From Rhodospirillales bacterium (GTDB lineage Bacteria > Pseudomonadota > Alphaproteobacteria > Rhodospirillales > Magnetospirillaceae), in assembly GCA_014380005.1 (NCBI GenBank), contig JACMKT010000220.1, forward strand, positions 1 through 44,369: DNA of 44,369 nt, read 5' to 3'. The translations under genes and the position numbers were made by a program. A model generated the notes under the pieces. That model was given only the letters and a program-made list of their open reading frames with translations, was not told where the DNA came from and did not search any database. This document shows, piece by piece, positions 8,855 through 17,439 of this stretch (position 1 is the stretch's first letter; every line of letters begins with the position of its first letter).

Positions 8855-9844
8855 TCAGCCCCGCAGGCCCGCCAAGGCCCTCTGAAAAGAGTCGAGCCGC
8901 ATTTCAGTGATCGAGACAAGATTCTGGTAAAGCTCGGCCATCTGCTCAGCATAATCAAGGGAATGAGCCTTGTAGGCCGCCGCAGCCGTGCGCAACATGT
9001 GGCGGAAGATCCTCAATTGTTCGTCGGCGCCTTTGATTTCACGATGGCACAAAGCTTCTAACTTATCAGGGGGAAGGTCGATCGCCGCCAAATGGTCGAA
9101 GTTGTAACGCCATTTGTTCTTGATCACCTCGTACTTCCACATGTCCAGGTAGCCCGAGGATTGAACGATCGACGCGATTTCGGCATCCAACCGGCTGTCC
9201 TGGGCCAAGAACGCGAGTAGCCCGTCTTCGGTCTGGATGTCTGCCCCGGTCACCTTCCGTATTTTGGCGAACATGTCCTCTGTGATGGCTGTCTGCTTCG
9301 CAACGGGGTCCGGCGAGTTTGCGAAAGTAATCTCCTCTGACGTGGCCTTACGCACCGTCACATTTACCACCGTCAGCAGCGCTGATTTGCCAAGGTGTTT
9401 TGGGGTGCAGTACTGCGGGTTGGGGACTAGGGCTATGCCACCGTAGGCATAACACTCAGCCACCAGCCGGGAACAGTATTGGCGGTTCGATACCTTGTTT
9501 CCCTTGGTCCCCGACATCAACGCATCGGGCACTGAATACTGCTTGCCGATCTGGGACCGCGCATAATCGCAGGCCTTCTGGAGTGCATCCGGATCGGGCG
9601 TCTTCAGTCGCAGCACCCTGACGTGTTCCGGCTTGGCAAACAGCCTTCTTTGGAGATTGATTGACTGAACGCCTCCACTGCGGAGGGCGTGGATGCAACA
9701 GGCATGGGTGACGCAGATCATCGCATGGGAGTGGACACTCAAAGTTATCCCCCGGATGCCTTTGCTGGACAGAGTTCGATCAGCCGAAAGGATGATATCC
9801 CCGGGTAGAACTTGGTCGAATTCGATGATGTAGTCTTTATCCAT
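8855..9844 (-). CDS. YiiX/YebB-like permuted NlpC/P60 (papain-fold) protein
   Basis: The first 160 of 329 residues show the circularly permuted papain-like fold of the YiiX/YebB (C92) group: LPGDIILS at 13-20, the conserved His in VHSHAMI (38-43) and the Cys in QYCSRLVAECYAYGG (C124). Known relatives are amidases, peptidases or acyltransferases on cell-wall or lipid substrates. The C-terminal half (about 170-329) is helical and unrecognised, longer than in plain YiiX proteins. There is no signal peptide, so it is probably cytoplasmic. Base composition is somewhat lower in GC than its neighbours, hinting at acquisition. Confidence 0.75.
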   Translation of the reverse strand: MDKDYIIEFDQVLPGDIILSADRTLSSKGIRGITLSVHSHAMICVTHACCIHALRSGGVQSINLQRRLFAKPEHVRVLRLKTPDPDALQKACDYARSQIGKQYSVPDALMSGTKGNKVSNRQYCSRLVAECYAYGGIALVPNPQYCTPKHLGKSALLTVVNVTVRKATSEEITFANSPDPVAKQTAITEDMFAKIRKVTGADIQTEDGLLAFLAQDSRLDAEIASIVQSSGYLDMWKYEVIKNKWRYNFDHLAAIDLPPDKLEALCHREIKGADEQLRIFRHMLRTAAAAYKAHSLDYAEQMAELYQNLVSITEMRLDSFQRALAGLRG

Positions 9845-9934
9845 GATGGTTCCCCATCCTACAGCGGCCCGGAAGTGGCGTCCCCTACGGGAGGGGTGAG
9901 AACGTGGGCGAAGACGCGAGATGCAACGCCACCA

Positions 9935-10696
9935 TCAACTAATCAAAAACTTCATATCCCCGTCCTCCAGCACCAGCGCCGTCAGCGTGCCGCTGTAATA
10001 GGCGCCGGTGTCGATGCCGATGCGGTAGGGGCGGATTTGCGGTACCGGGTTTGGGGTGTGGCCGTGCACCACCAGTTTTTCCAGGGGCGAATCGTCGAAC
10101 ACGAAATCGTCGCGGATCCACAGCAGGTCGGCGGGCGACTGGTCGGCGATGGTCACGCCGGGACGGATGCCGGCATGGACGAACAGGTAATCGCCCTCGG
10201 CGTGGGTCAGGGGCAGGCGCGACAGAAAGCGCAAATGGGCGGGCGGCAGGGTGCGGGCCAGCAGCAATTGCAGGGCGGCCACGTCGCCGTCTTGGCCGTC
10301 GGGGATGGCGCCGGCATAGGACCGCACGGTCTCGACCCCGCCATTGCGGCACCAGCCGGTATCGCGCAGGGGTTCGTCCAGGAAGCGGACCATGAATTCT
10401 TCGTGGTTGCCCTTTAGGCAGGTCCATTGGGCGCCGGCCAGGGCGCCATGGGGGGGCGGGCCTTGCATCAGCCGCTCGATCACGCCGCGCGAATGGGGGC
10501 CGCGATCCACGTAATCGCCCAGAAACACGATGCTGATCCGCTGTGGCGGGGAACGGGCGGCGTCTTCTTCCATGCGCGCCAGCAGCCGGTCCAGCAGGTC
10601 CAGCCGGCCGTGAATATCCCCGATCGCATAGACGCGGGTGCCTTCCGGGACATGTGCCGGGGCGAAAGAGGGGGTAGGGGCGTCCGGCATCTGCAT
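9935..10696 (-). CDS. Metallophosphoesterase, PPP Ser/Thr phosphatase type
   Basis: Bacterial calcineurin-like phosphatase of 253 residues. The metal-binding motifs appear in order: GDIHG (26-30), GDYVDRG (60-66), GNHE (96-99), then HAG and the late HGHTP motif. This is the PrpA/ApaH-like set, which dephosphorylates proteins or dinucleotide polyphosphates. It is divergent from the EAL-like gene at 10,818. ATG at 10,696 was chosen; ATG at 10,690 is equally possible. The natural substrate cannot be told from sequence. Confidence 0.88.
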   Translation of the reverse strand: MQMPDAPTPSFAPAHVPEGTRVYAIGDIHGRLDLLDRLLARMEEDAARSPPQRISIVFLGDYVDRGPHSRGVIERLMQGPPPHGALAGAQWTCLKGNHEEFMVRFLDEPLRDTGWCRNGGVETVRSYAGAIPDGQDGDVAALQLLLARTLPPAHLRFLSRLPLTHAEGDYLFVHAGIRPGVTIADQSPADLLWIRDDFVFDDSPLEKLVVHGHTPNPVPQIRPYRIGIDTGAYYSGTLTALVLEDGDMKFLIS

Positions 10697-10817
10697 TTCG
10701 CTCTAGGATCGCCTGGAACTGCGATGTATTTTAGGTAAGCAGAATGACTTTGCCCTTTTCGTGGGCGAAGGACAACGCTCTCCAAATGGGGGCGGCATCC
10801 ACCAGAATGGGGAAACG

Positions 10818-12149
10818 ATGAACGCATCGGCGTTCGGAACCAAGCCGCAGGAAATCGTCACGTCGGAGAGCTTGCTCTACGACGCCGTCGAACGTGTGGG
10901 CCGCATCCGCGAGGGGCGGCTGGCGCTGCATCTCCATCTGTCTCAGCTGCTGCCGCAGAACCGCGAGGATGCCAAGATCCGCATCGCGGCGCGCATGTTC
11001 GAATCCATGGGCGATGTGTTCCGTGGGCAGATGTTCCTGCTGACCAATTCGGACATCGTGCTGATCTGCAAGGACGCGCGGCTGGCCGATCTGGACGCCA
11101 TCGTCTACAAGCTGCGCGCCTTGTTCTCCAAGGATCCGCTGACCTATGCGGAATCCGCCGATGGCGAAGACCGCTTCTGCACCTATTACGACCTGGAATC
11201 CGAATACGATCCGTTCTTCGTGGTATGCGGCCAGTTGGTGGAAAGCGCCAAAAAGCGCATCGCCGACGCCCGCACCGCACCGTCCATCCAGCCCCTGGAC
11301 GCGCGCAACCTGAACAAGGTGATCGAGGCCATCGGCTCGTCGGACATCGCCGGAGTGGTGCGCCGCCAGCCCTGCGTCCGCTTCAGCGATAAGATGATCG
11401 CCGAGGTCGCTTTCCAGGAATTCTTCATGTCCATCGCCGACCTGCAAAAGGTCCTGGCGCCCGACGTGAACATCCTGTCCAACCGCTGGCTGTTCCAGCA
11501 TCTGTCCCAGGTGCTGGATCTGCGTGTGCTGTCGGTGTTGCAGGATGCCGGTTTCCGCGAGCTGCCGGCGGCGTTCTCGGTCAATCTGAACATGTCCACC
11601 GTCAACACCCAGGTGTTCAAGCAGTTCGAGGCCAGCATCAAGGGCCGCTCGGGCTTGGTGGTGGAATTCCAGTTGATGGACATCTTCAACAATCTGGACG
11701 GCTTCCTGCAGGCCCGCGATCTGCTGCGCGCCCACGGCCACAAATCCGTGCTGGACGGCATGAGCCCGGTCACCTTGCAATTCCTTGATGCCGAACTTTA
11801 CGACACCGATTTCGTCAAGGTGAACTGGAGCCCCGACATGGCCGATGAGGTGGTGACTCAGGACCTCCACAACGCCCTGGGGCCGGTGGGGTTCGAGCGT
11901 GTCATCCTGGCCCGCTGCGATACGGAAACCTCCATCGCTTGGGGCCTCAACCAGGGCATCCGCCACTTCCAGGGCCGCTTCCTGGATTCCATGGTGGCGG
12001 CGGTGACCATGGCCCAATGCGATAAATCGCCCGCCTGCACCCTGGCGCAATGCACCCATCGCCATGCGGTCATTTCGGGCAGGCCGCGCGCGGAGTGCGG
12101 CAATAACGATATGCTGGACGCTTTCCCGCCCTTGAAGGCGTTCCGGTAG
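10818..12149 (+). CDS. Degenerate GGDEF/EAL-like protein A
   Basis: A 443-residue protein whose C-terminal half (about 200-395) follows the EAL fold order: SVNLNMSTVNTQVF, VVEFQLMDI, then a loop where active phosphodiesterases have DDFGTG but this one has DGMSP (313-317), then FVKVNWSP and a final HFQGRFL. The EAL signature and metal ligands are missing, so c-di-GMP hydrolysis is unlikely. The N-terminal half (about 30-140) may be a decayed GGDEF-like domain (LLTNSDIVLI). A Cys/His-rich tail (C401, C407, C412, H414, H416, C427) could bind metal. ATG 10,818 has GGGGAAA upstream. It is followed by a paralogue after 11 bases. Confidence 0.65.
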   Translation: MNASAFGTKPQEIVTSESLLYDAVERVGRIREGRLALHLHLSQLLPQNREDAKIRIAARMFESMGDVFRGQMFLLTNSDIVLICKDARLADLDAIVYKLRALFSKDPLTYAESADGEDRFCTYYDLESEYDPFFVVCGQLVESAKKRIADARTAPSIQPLDARNLNKVIEAIGSSDIAGVVRRQPCVRFSDKMIAEVAFQEFFMSIADLQKVLAPDVNILSNRWLFQHLSQVLDLRVLSVLQDAGFRELPAAFSVNLNMSTVNTQVFKQFEASIKGRSGLVVEFQLMDIFNNLDGFLQARDLLRAHGHKSVLDGMSPVTLQFLDAELYDTDFVKVNWSPDMADEVVTQDLHNALGPVGFERVILARCDTETSIAWGLNQGIRHFQGRFLDSMVAAVTMAQCDKSPACTLAQCTHRHAVISGRPRAECGNNDMLDAFPPLKAFR

Positions 12150-12160
12150 GGGATGGCGCA

Positions 12161-13417
12161 ATGATCTCTTCGCCGCCTGCCGGACAGGCCCGCGTCGCCA
12201 GCCAGGAAAACCTGCTGATCGACTATCTGCACCGCCTCGAGCGTCACCGCACCGAGCGCCGGGCCGTGCACATCCACCTGTCTGGCCTGAACAGCCAGAA
12301 CCGCCGTGACCATCATTTGCGCATTGTGCTGAGCACCTTCGAGGGGCTGGTGAAGATGCTGCAGGCCCAGGTCTTCACCCTGATCAATTCCGATCTGGTG
12401 GTGGTCTACAAGGCCCAGGCTCAGGACGAGGTGGAATCCGCCATCGTCAAGCTGCGCTTCCTGTTCTCGGACGATCCGCTGATCATCGACGATGCCCAGG
12501 GCCGCAGGGGCACCTTCTGCACGTGGTACGACCTTGAGAAAGAGTACGACGTGGTGGTGGCCCTGGCCCAGGGCATGCTGCAGCAGGAAAAGGACCGCCG
12601 CGCCGCCGAGCAGGAAAAGATCAGCCGCGAAAGGGTGCCGGAAAAGCCCAAGGGCGCGCCGTTCACTCCCGATCTGCTGGCCCGGGTCGAAGCCGGTCTG
12701 GCCCAGGCCGACCTTGCCAACCTCATGCGCCGTCAAGCGGTGTGCGCGGTGGTGGGCCAGGCGCCGCCCCAGCCGGTGTTCCACGAGCTGTTCATTTCCA
12801 TCGCCGATCTGCGCCAGACGCTGATGCCCAGCGTCAACATGAACTCCAGCCCGTGGCTGTTCCAGCAATTGACCGAGACCCTGGACCGCCGCGTGCTGTC
12901 GCTGCTGAACAAGCATGACGACCGCACGCTGGAAGGCGATATCAGCCTCAATCTGAACGTCTCGACCCTTCTGTCGCCGGAATTCATGGTGTTCGACGAC
13001 AACGTCAAGGCCGGCATGCGCGGCACCATCGTGCTGGAATTGCAGAAGGTGGACATCTTCGCCGATCTGGGCGCCTACCTGTTCGCCCGCGATTTCGCCC
13101 ATGACCGCGGCTACCGCATCTGCATCGACGGCCTGTCCTATTCCATGCTGCCCTTCGTGGACCGCGAGCGGCTGGGCGCCGACCTGATCAAGTTGATCTG
13201 GGAACCCTCGCTGACCGAGGAAAAAGACAAGAAGACCGAGGCCCTGCGCCGTATCGGCGTCACCCGCATCATCCTGGCCCGCTGTGACACTCCGTCCGCC
13301 ATCGAATACGGCCATTCGGTGGGCATCACCCTGTTCCAGGGCCGCCACATCGAACAAACCCTGCTGAACGACGTGCGTCGGCGTGGAATCGCGCGGGCGC
13401 GACCGCGGACGTATTAG
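12161..13417 (+). CDS. Degenerate GGDEF/EAL-like protein B (paralogue of A)
   Basis: A 418-residue paralogue of the preceding gene, alignable along most of its length (HIHLSGLNSQNR, LINSDLVVVYKA, CTWYDLEKEYD, LFISIADLRQ, LNVSTLLSPEFMVF, IILARCDTPSAIEYG, LFQGRHIE). As in protein A, the metal-binding DDFG loop is replaced (DGLSY), so it should be catalytically inactive. It may instead bind a nucleotide or a partner. It differs by a longer charged linker (about 145-165) and lacks the Cys-rich tail. The two genes very likely form one transcript and may make a heteromeric regulator. Confidence 0.65.
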   Translation: MISSPPAGQARVASQENLLIDYLHRLERHRTERRAVHIHLSGLNSQNRRDHHLRIVLSTFEGLVKMLQAQVFTLINSDLVVVYKAQAQDEVESAIVKLRFLFSDDPLIIDDAQGRRGTFCTWYDLEKEYDVVVALAQGMLQQEKDRRAAEQEKISRERVPEKPKGAPFTPDLLARVEAGLAQADLANLMRRQAVCAVVGQAPPQPVFHELFISIADLRQTLMPSVNMNSSPWLFQQLTETLDRRVLSLLNKHDDRTLEGDISLNLNVSTLLSPEFMVFDDNVKAGMRGTIVLELQKVDIFADLGAYLFARDFAHDRGYRICIDGLSYSMLPFVDRERLGADLIKLIWEPSLTEEKDKKTEALRRIGVTRIILARCDTPSAIEYGHSVGITLFQGRHIEQTLLNDVRRRGIARARPRTY

Positions 13418-13508
13418 GGTTTAAAGCCCTTTACCCCCTCAAGGCCGGGCTGACCCACTTCTGTGCCCGGGATGTGTCCTCGTTGTGAGGAGGAGCGCGC
13501 CTGAGCGC

Positions 13509-14435
13509 TCAGTCGAACAGGCTGGAAACCGAACGCTCTTCCGAGATGCGCTGGATGGATTCGGCCATCAGCGGGGCGATGGTGACCTGACGGATGTTGT
13601 GGGCCATCTTCACCGCCTCGGTGGCGGGAATGGAATCGGTGATGACCAGTTCTTCCAGCGGGCTGGAGGTGACGCGGGCGACCGCACCGCCCGACAGCAC
13701 GCCGTGGGTCACATAGGCCGAGACCGAGGTGGCGCCGGCCTTCATCAAGGCGGCGGCGGCATTGCACAGGGTGCCGGCGGAATCGACGATGTCGTCCACC
13801 ATGATGCAGCGGCGGCCTTTGACGTCGCCGATGATGTTCATGACTTCCGACACGCCGGCACGCTCGCGGCGCTTGTCGATGATGGCCAGATCGGCGTCGA
13901 TGCGGCTGGCGATGGCGCGGGCGCGGACCACGCCGCCCACGTCGGGCGACACGATCATGACGTCGTCATAGCGCGAGCGGATGTCGTTGGTGAACACCGG
14001 GGCGGCGTACAGATTGTCCAGCGGGATATCGAAGAAGCCCTGAATCTGGCCCGAGTGCAAATCCAGCGTGACCACGCGGTCGGCGCCGGCGGTGGTGATC
14101 AGATTGGCGACCAGCTTGGCGGAAATGGGCGTGCGCGGGCCGGATTTGCGGTCCTGGCGGGCATAGCCGAAATAGGGGATGACTGCGGTGACGCGCCGGG
14201 CGGAACCGCGCTTCAGCGCGTCCAGCGAGATCAGCAGTTCCATCAGATTGTCGTTGGTGGGGTAGCAGGTGGACTGGATGACGAAGACGTCCTCGCCGCG
14301 GACGTTTTCATGGATCTCGACGAACACTTCCATGTCGGAGAACCGGCGGACCGAACTCTTGGTGATGCCGATGTTCAGGTATTCGGCAATCTGTTCGGCC
14401 AAGGGACGATTGCTATTGCAGGCGAGGATTTTCAT
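13509..14435 (-). CDS. prs: Ribose-phosphate pyrophosphokinase
   Basis: Makes PRPP from ribose 5-phosphate and ATP for nucleotide, His and Trp synthesis. The 308-residue protein is of normal length and has the class I features: [11 protein letters not shown], the [20 protein letters not shown] catalytic flexible region, and the PRPP-binding loop [15 protein letters not shown] 14,435 ([11 protein letters not shown]) matches the family start. A small hairpin (13,493-13,510) overlaps its stop codon. Convergent with the EAL-like pair. Confidence 0.95.
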   Translation of the reverse strand: MKILACNSNRPLAEQIAEYLNIGITKSSVRRFSDMEVFVEIHENVRGEDVFVIQSTCYPTNDNLMELLISLDALKRGSARRVTAVIPYFGYARQDRKSGPRTPISAKLVANLITTAGADRVVTLDLHSGQIQGFFDIPLDNLYAAPVFTNDIRSRYDDVMIVSPDVGGVVRARAIASRIDADLAIIDKRRERAGVSEVMNIIGDVKGRRCIMVDDIVDSAGTLCNAAAALMKAGATSVSAYVTHGVLSGGAVARVTSSPLEELVITDSIPATEAVKMAHNIRQVTIAPLMAESIQRISEERSVSSLFD

Positions 14436-14596
14436 GATGTGCTACCCGTGCGCGTAATTCGAGACGACCACCACCGGAAACCGGCTTAGTAACCCTGGTG
14501 GCGCGACCGTCCGTGTCGAGGCCCATCGGGAGCCCCTGACCTTTTCGCGCCTGCTTTTTACGCTTTCTCGAACCGGCCCTCGTATATCAGCCAGTC

Positions 14597-15487
14597 TCAT
14601 TTCTGTAAACCGCCTTGGGTCCGCTTTGCTGTCCCGGTATCAGCCCGAATAACTTCCAGCAATCCAGATGCGCCGCCTTCGGCGATGTCACGGGCCAGCG
14701 AGCCCCATGGGCCGGACAGCTTTCCGCGCGGCACCGCGCCGCTTTGACCGATATTGGCCAGTTGAGCGTCACCTTCAACCCGCTTCAGAATCCAAGCCAC
14801 TGTCACGGTGTCCTCGCCGGGCAGGCCGGGGGCCACGGTGATCTTGCCTTCGACCATATAGGCGGCGCCGTCATCCTTGACCACCAATCCGCTGCGCTCC
14901 AGGGCGCGCTTAAGGGCGGTGGTCATGGCTTTGTCGCCGTCGCCGGGCAGGCCGCGCAGGGGCGTTACGCTGACCGGGATGCGGTTGTCCACCGCATCCG
15001 GGCCGGTATTCTTCTGGGGCAGGGCGTCGGGGTCGGCCAGGGGCCGGGCCAGGATGGCCGCCGCATTGGCCGCCAGCCGGGTCATCTGCTTGGGATCGGC
15101 CTTGGTCAGGATCAGCTTGGGGATGGTCTGGGTGTTGCTGGCCGCCGCTTCGCCCTCGGGCGTCTTCAGGGTCCAGCGCACGCCCATGGAAGTGCCCAGA
15201 TCGTCCGCGCTGCTTTCGATGACATAGCCGAAGGCGGGCACATGGCCGAAGGCGGGGCCTTCATGGACCATGGCGGGGACGTCCTGCTCGCCCAGCGCGC
15301 GCACCAGGGCTTCGGCCACGGCTTGGGCGTTGTCCACGCCTGCGGGCGGGCGCACGGTGACTCCACGGGTCAGTTTGGGCCGGGCAAGGCTGTCGGGAGT
15401 ACCTTCGTGGCGGAAGGGCTGGGGGACGTCGCCGCAGGCGGCGCAGCCCGCCACCAGCAGCACCATGGATAAAGTCCGGCGGATCAT
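14597..15487 (-). CDS. Putative lipoprotein, unrecognised family
   Basis: A 296-residue exported protein. The N-terminus MIRRTLSMVLLVAGC is a lipoprotein signal with lipobox VAGC, giving lipidation at C15. The mature part is soluble, with a repeated helix/strand look (QAVAEALVRALGEQDVPAM; TTALKRALERSGLVV) and segments such as VEGKITVAPGLPGEDTVTVAW. This suggests an envelope protein of a two-domain fold, but I cannot name the family. Its ATG overlaps the stop of the upstream micro-gene (ATGA), so translation is coupled. It is the last gene of the operon containing lgt, the enzyme that would attach its lipid. Confidence 0.75.
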   Translation of the reverse strand: MIRRTLSMVLLVAGCAACGDVPQPFRHEGTPDSLARPKLTRGVTVRPPAGVDNAQAVAEALVRALGEQDVPAMVHEGPAFGHVPAFGYVIESSADDLGTSMGVRWTLKTPEGEAAASNTQTIPKLILTKADPKQMTRLAANAAAILARPLADPDALPQKNTGPDAVDNRIPVSVTPLRGLPGDGDKAMTTALKRALERSGLVVKDDGAAYMVEGKITVAPGLPGEDTVTVAWILKRVEGDAQLANIGQSGAVPRGKLSGPWGSLARDIAEGGASGLLEVIRADTGTAKRTQGGLQK

Positions 15488-15567
15488 CCGGCGCCGCCCA
15501 CGATGGCGACGCAGGTGACCAGCGTGCCGATCATGGCGAAGGCCAGGAACATCCATAAATACGGCAT
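15484..15567 (-). CDS. 27-residue membrane micro-protein
   Basis: A short frame between pgeF and the lipoprotein, encoding MPYLWMFLAFAMIGTLVTC and eight further residues: a single predicted membrane helix with almost no soluble part. Its ATG is 4 bases after the pgeF stop, with GGAG inside the pgeF 3' end as ribosome binding site. Its TGA overlaps the ATG of the lipoprotein gene. The tight packing and ATGA coupling support translation; function is unknown. It may mainly couple expression, or act as a small membrane partner. Confidence 0.55.
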   Translation of the reverse strand: MPYLWMFLAFAMIGTLVTCVAIVGGAG

Positions 15568-15571
15568 GGGG

Positions 15572-16339
15572 CTAGCGCTCCAGCATGATCATGGACAATT
15601 GCCGGCCGTAATCGGGTTCGGCCCGCAAGGTGGTGCGGCGATAGCTGAAGAAGCGGGTTTCGTCGCGCAAGGTGTCGGCGGGCACGCGGGTGACGTCCTG
15701 GATGCCCAGGCGAGACAGTTTGCGCGACACATAGCCGGGCAGGTCGAACAGGTAATGCCCGTCCTTGGCCGACGGGGCGAAGAAGTCGCGGTTCTGCGGG
15801 TCCTCGGCCAGGAACGGCGCCGGGAAGTCGGCTCCGACCTCGTAGGAGCGTTGGCCGATGCACGGGCCGATGGCGGCGACGATGCTTTTCTTCTTGGCGC
15901 CCAGCTCGACCATCTTATCCAGGGTATTTTCCAGCACCCCGCCGATGGCGCCCTTCCAGCCGGAATGGGCGGCGCCCACCACATTGCCGCGCCGGTCGGC
16001 GAACAGCACCGGGGCGCAATCGGCGGTCAGGATGCCCAATGCAAGGCCGGGAGTGACGGTGACCATGGCATCGGCCACCGGGCGTCCGCCCTCGGGCCAT
16101 TGTCCGTCCACCACCACCACGTCGGGGGTGTGAGTCTGGTACACGGTGACCAGCGCCTCGGGCGGCATGTCCACCATGGCCATGGCGCGGGCGCGGTTTT
16201 CGGTCACCGCCTTGGGATCGTCCTTGGAGCCCGGTCCGCAGTTCAGCGAGCCATAAATGCCCTGGGACACGCCGCCCTCGCGGGTGAAGAAGGCATGGCG
16301 GATGCGGTTGACTTCGTTGAGCGCGGACAGGGTGATCAT
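15572..16339 (-). CDS. pgeF: PgeF/YfiH family purine nucleoside phosphorylase-like protein
   Basis: Member of the YfiH (laccase domain, formerly polyphenol oxidase) family, linked in E. coli to peptidoglycan editing and shown for some members to act on purine nucleosides. The 255 residues show the family motifs: FFTREGGVSQGIYGSLN near the start, VYQTHTPDV, LTADCAPVLFAD, AAHSGWKG and IGPCIGQRSYEV. The His/Cys metal ligands fall in the TH, DC, HSGWKG and PCI segments. It is in an operon with genes of envelope maturation. Confidence 0.92.
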   Translation of the reverse strand: MITLSALNEVNRIRHAFFTREGGVSQGIYGSLNCGPGSKDDPKAVTENRARAMAMVDMPPEALVTVYQTHTPDVVVVDGQWPEGGRPVADAMVTVTPGLALGILTADCAPVLFADRRGNVVGAAHSGWKGAIGGVLENTLDKMVELGAKKKSIVAAIGPCIGQRSYEVGADFPAPFLAEDPQNRDFFAPSAKDGHYLFDLPGYVSRKLSRLGIQDVTRVPADTLRDETRFFSYRRTTLRAEPDYGRQLSMIMLER

Positions 16340-16366
16340 GGGACCCCTTTAAGACACGAAGCCAAT

Positions 16367-17431
16367 TTAGGACACGAAGCCTGGGGGCGCGGGCAGCGCC
16401 GGGTGCGCCAGAACCAGCGCCTTGAACAAGGTGCCCATTTCCGCAGGGTCGATCAAGCGCCGCATCTGCCCGGCGATATCGGCGGCCACCTTGGGGCCGG
16501 CATCGCCCGCCAGCATGGTGGCGCGGGTCTGGATGCCCAGGGCTTCCAGGAAGGCGCCTTGGGGCACCGGTCCCCAGGCGCGGGCGGGGATGGCGGCGCT
16601 GGCCAGGGCCTCGAAATCCACATGGGCGGTCAGGTCGGCGGTGCCGGGCTGATCCAGCAGGGGGTGGAAGCGGTGGCGCTTGACCGCCTGCAAGGTATCG
16701 CCCACCGCCGAGAAGGGATGGCCGTAATCGATGATCAGCGCCATGCCGGGCTCGCGGCCCAAACGCTGGCCCATGGCGGCGGCCAAAGCGCGGCCAGCGG
16801 GGCAGATTTCAGCGATGGAGCCATCGGCGCCGGCCAGCACTTCGGCGGGCAGATCGGGCACGGTCTCCGGCCCCGGCACGAAGGCGAAGGCATCGTCGTT
16901 CAGCCCCACCATGCGCTCGCGCCACACGCCGCCCTGTTTCTCGAACTGGCGGATGGGCAGGGCGTCGAACAATTCGTTGGCGATCAGCAGCAGCGGGCCG
17001 TCGGGCAAATCCTCGAAGCGCTCGCACCAGCGCACTTCGCGCCCGGCCAGGGTCTGGCGCTGGCGCGCCATCAGCCGGGGAGAGGTCTCCACCAGCCACA
17101 CGTCCAAGGCCGCCAGGAAGGGCGGCACCGTGCCGGCGGCGCGCAGCAGATCGGCCATCAGCGTGCCGCGTCCAGGGCCGATTTCGGCCAGCACCAGCCG
17201 CTTGGGCGCACCCATGCTCTGCCACATCAGCGCCGCCCACAGACCGATGAGTTCGCCGAACATCTGGCTGATCTCGGGCGCGGTGGTGAAATCGCCCTCG
17301 GTGCCAAAGGGCTCGCGGGTGGTGTAATAGCCGTAATCGGGGTGCGACAGCGCCTCGGTCATGAAATCGGCCACGGTGATGGGGCCGCCCAGACGGATGC
17401 GTTCGCTGAGGATATGAGTCAGTGCGGTCAT
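16367..17431 (-). CDS. Class I SAM-dependent methyltransferase, MidA/NDUFAF7 family
   Basis: A 354-residue protein matching the DUF185/MidA family; the mitochondrial member NDUFAF7 dimethylates an Arg of complex I subunit NDUFS2. Motif I is EIGPGRGTLMADLLRA, and the family N-terminus ITVADFMTEALSHPDYGYYTT and GDFTTAPEISQMFGELI is clear. ATG 17,431 lies 8 bases after the lgt stop, with TAGGG upstream; a start at 17,473 would overlap lgt. By analogy it may methylate a respiratory complex I subunit, but that is inference. Confidence 0.9.
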   Translation of the reverse strand: MTALTHILSERIRLGGPITVADFMTEALSHPDYGYYTTREPFGTEGDFTTAPEISQMFGELIGLWAALMWQSMGAPKRLVLAEIGPGRGTLMADLLRAAGTVPPFLAALDVWLVETSPRLMARQRQTLAGREVRWCERFEDLPDGPLLLIANELFDALPIRQFEKQGGVWRERMVGLNDDAFAFVPGPETVPDLPAEVLAGADGSIAEICPAGRALAAAMGQRLGREPGMALIIDYGHPFSAVGDTLQAVKRHRFHPLLDQPGTADLTAHVDFEALASAAIPARAWGPVPQGAFLEALGIQTRATMLAGDAGPKVAADIAGQMRRLIDPAEMGTLFKALVLAHPALPAPPGFVS

Positions 17432-17439
17432 GAAAAACC

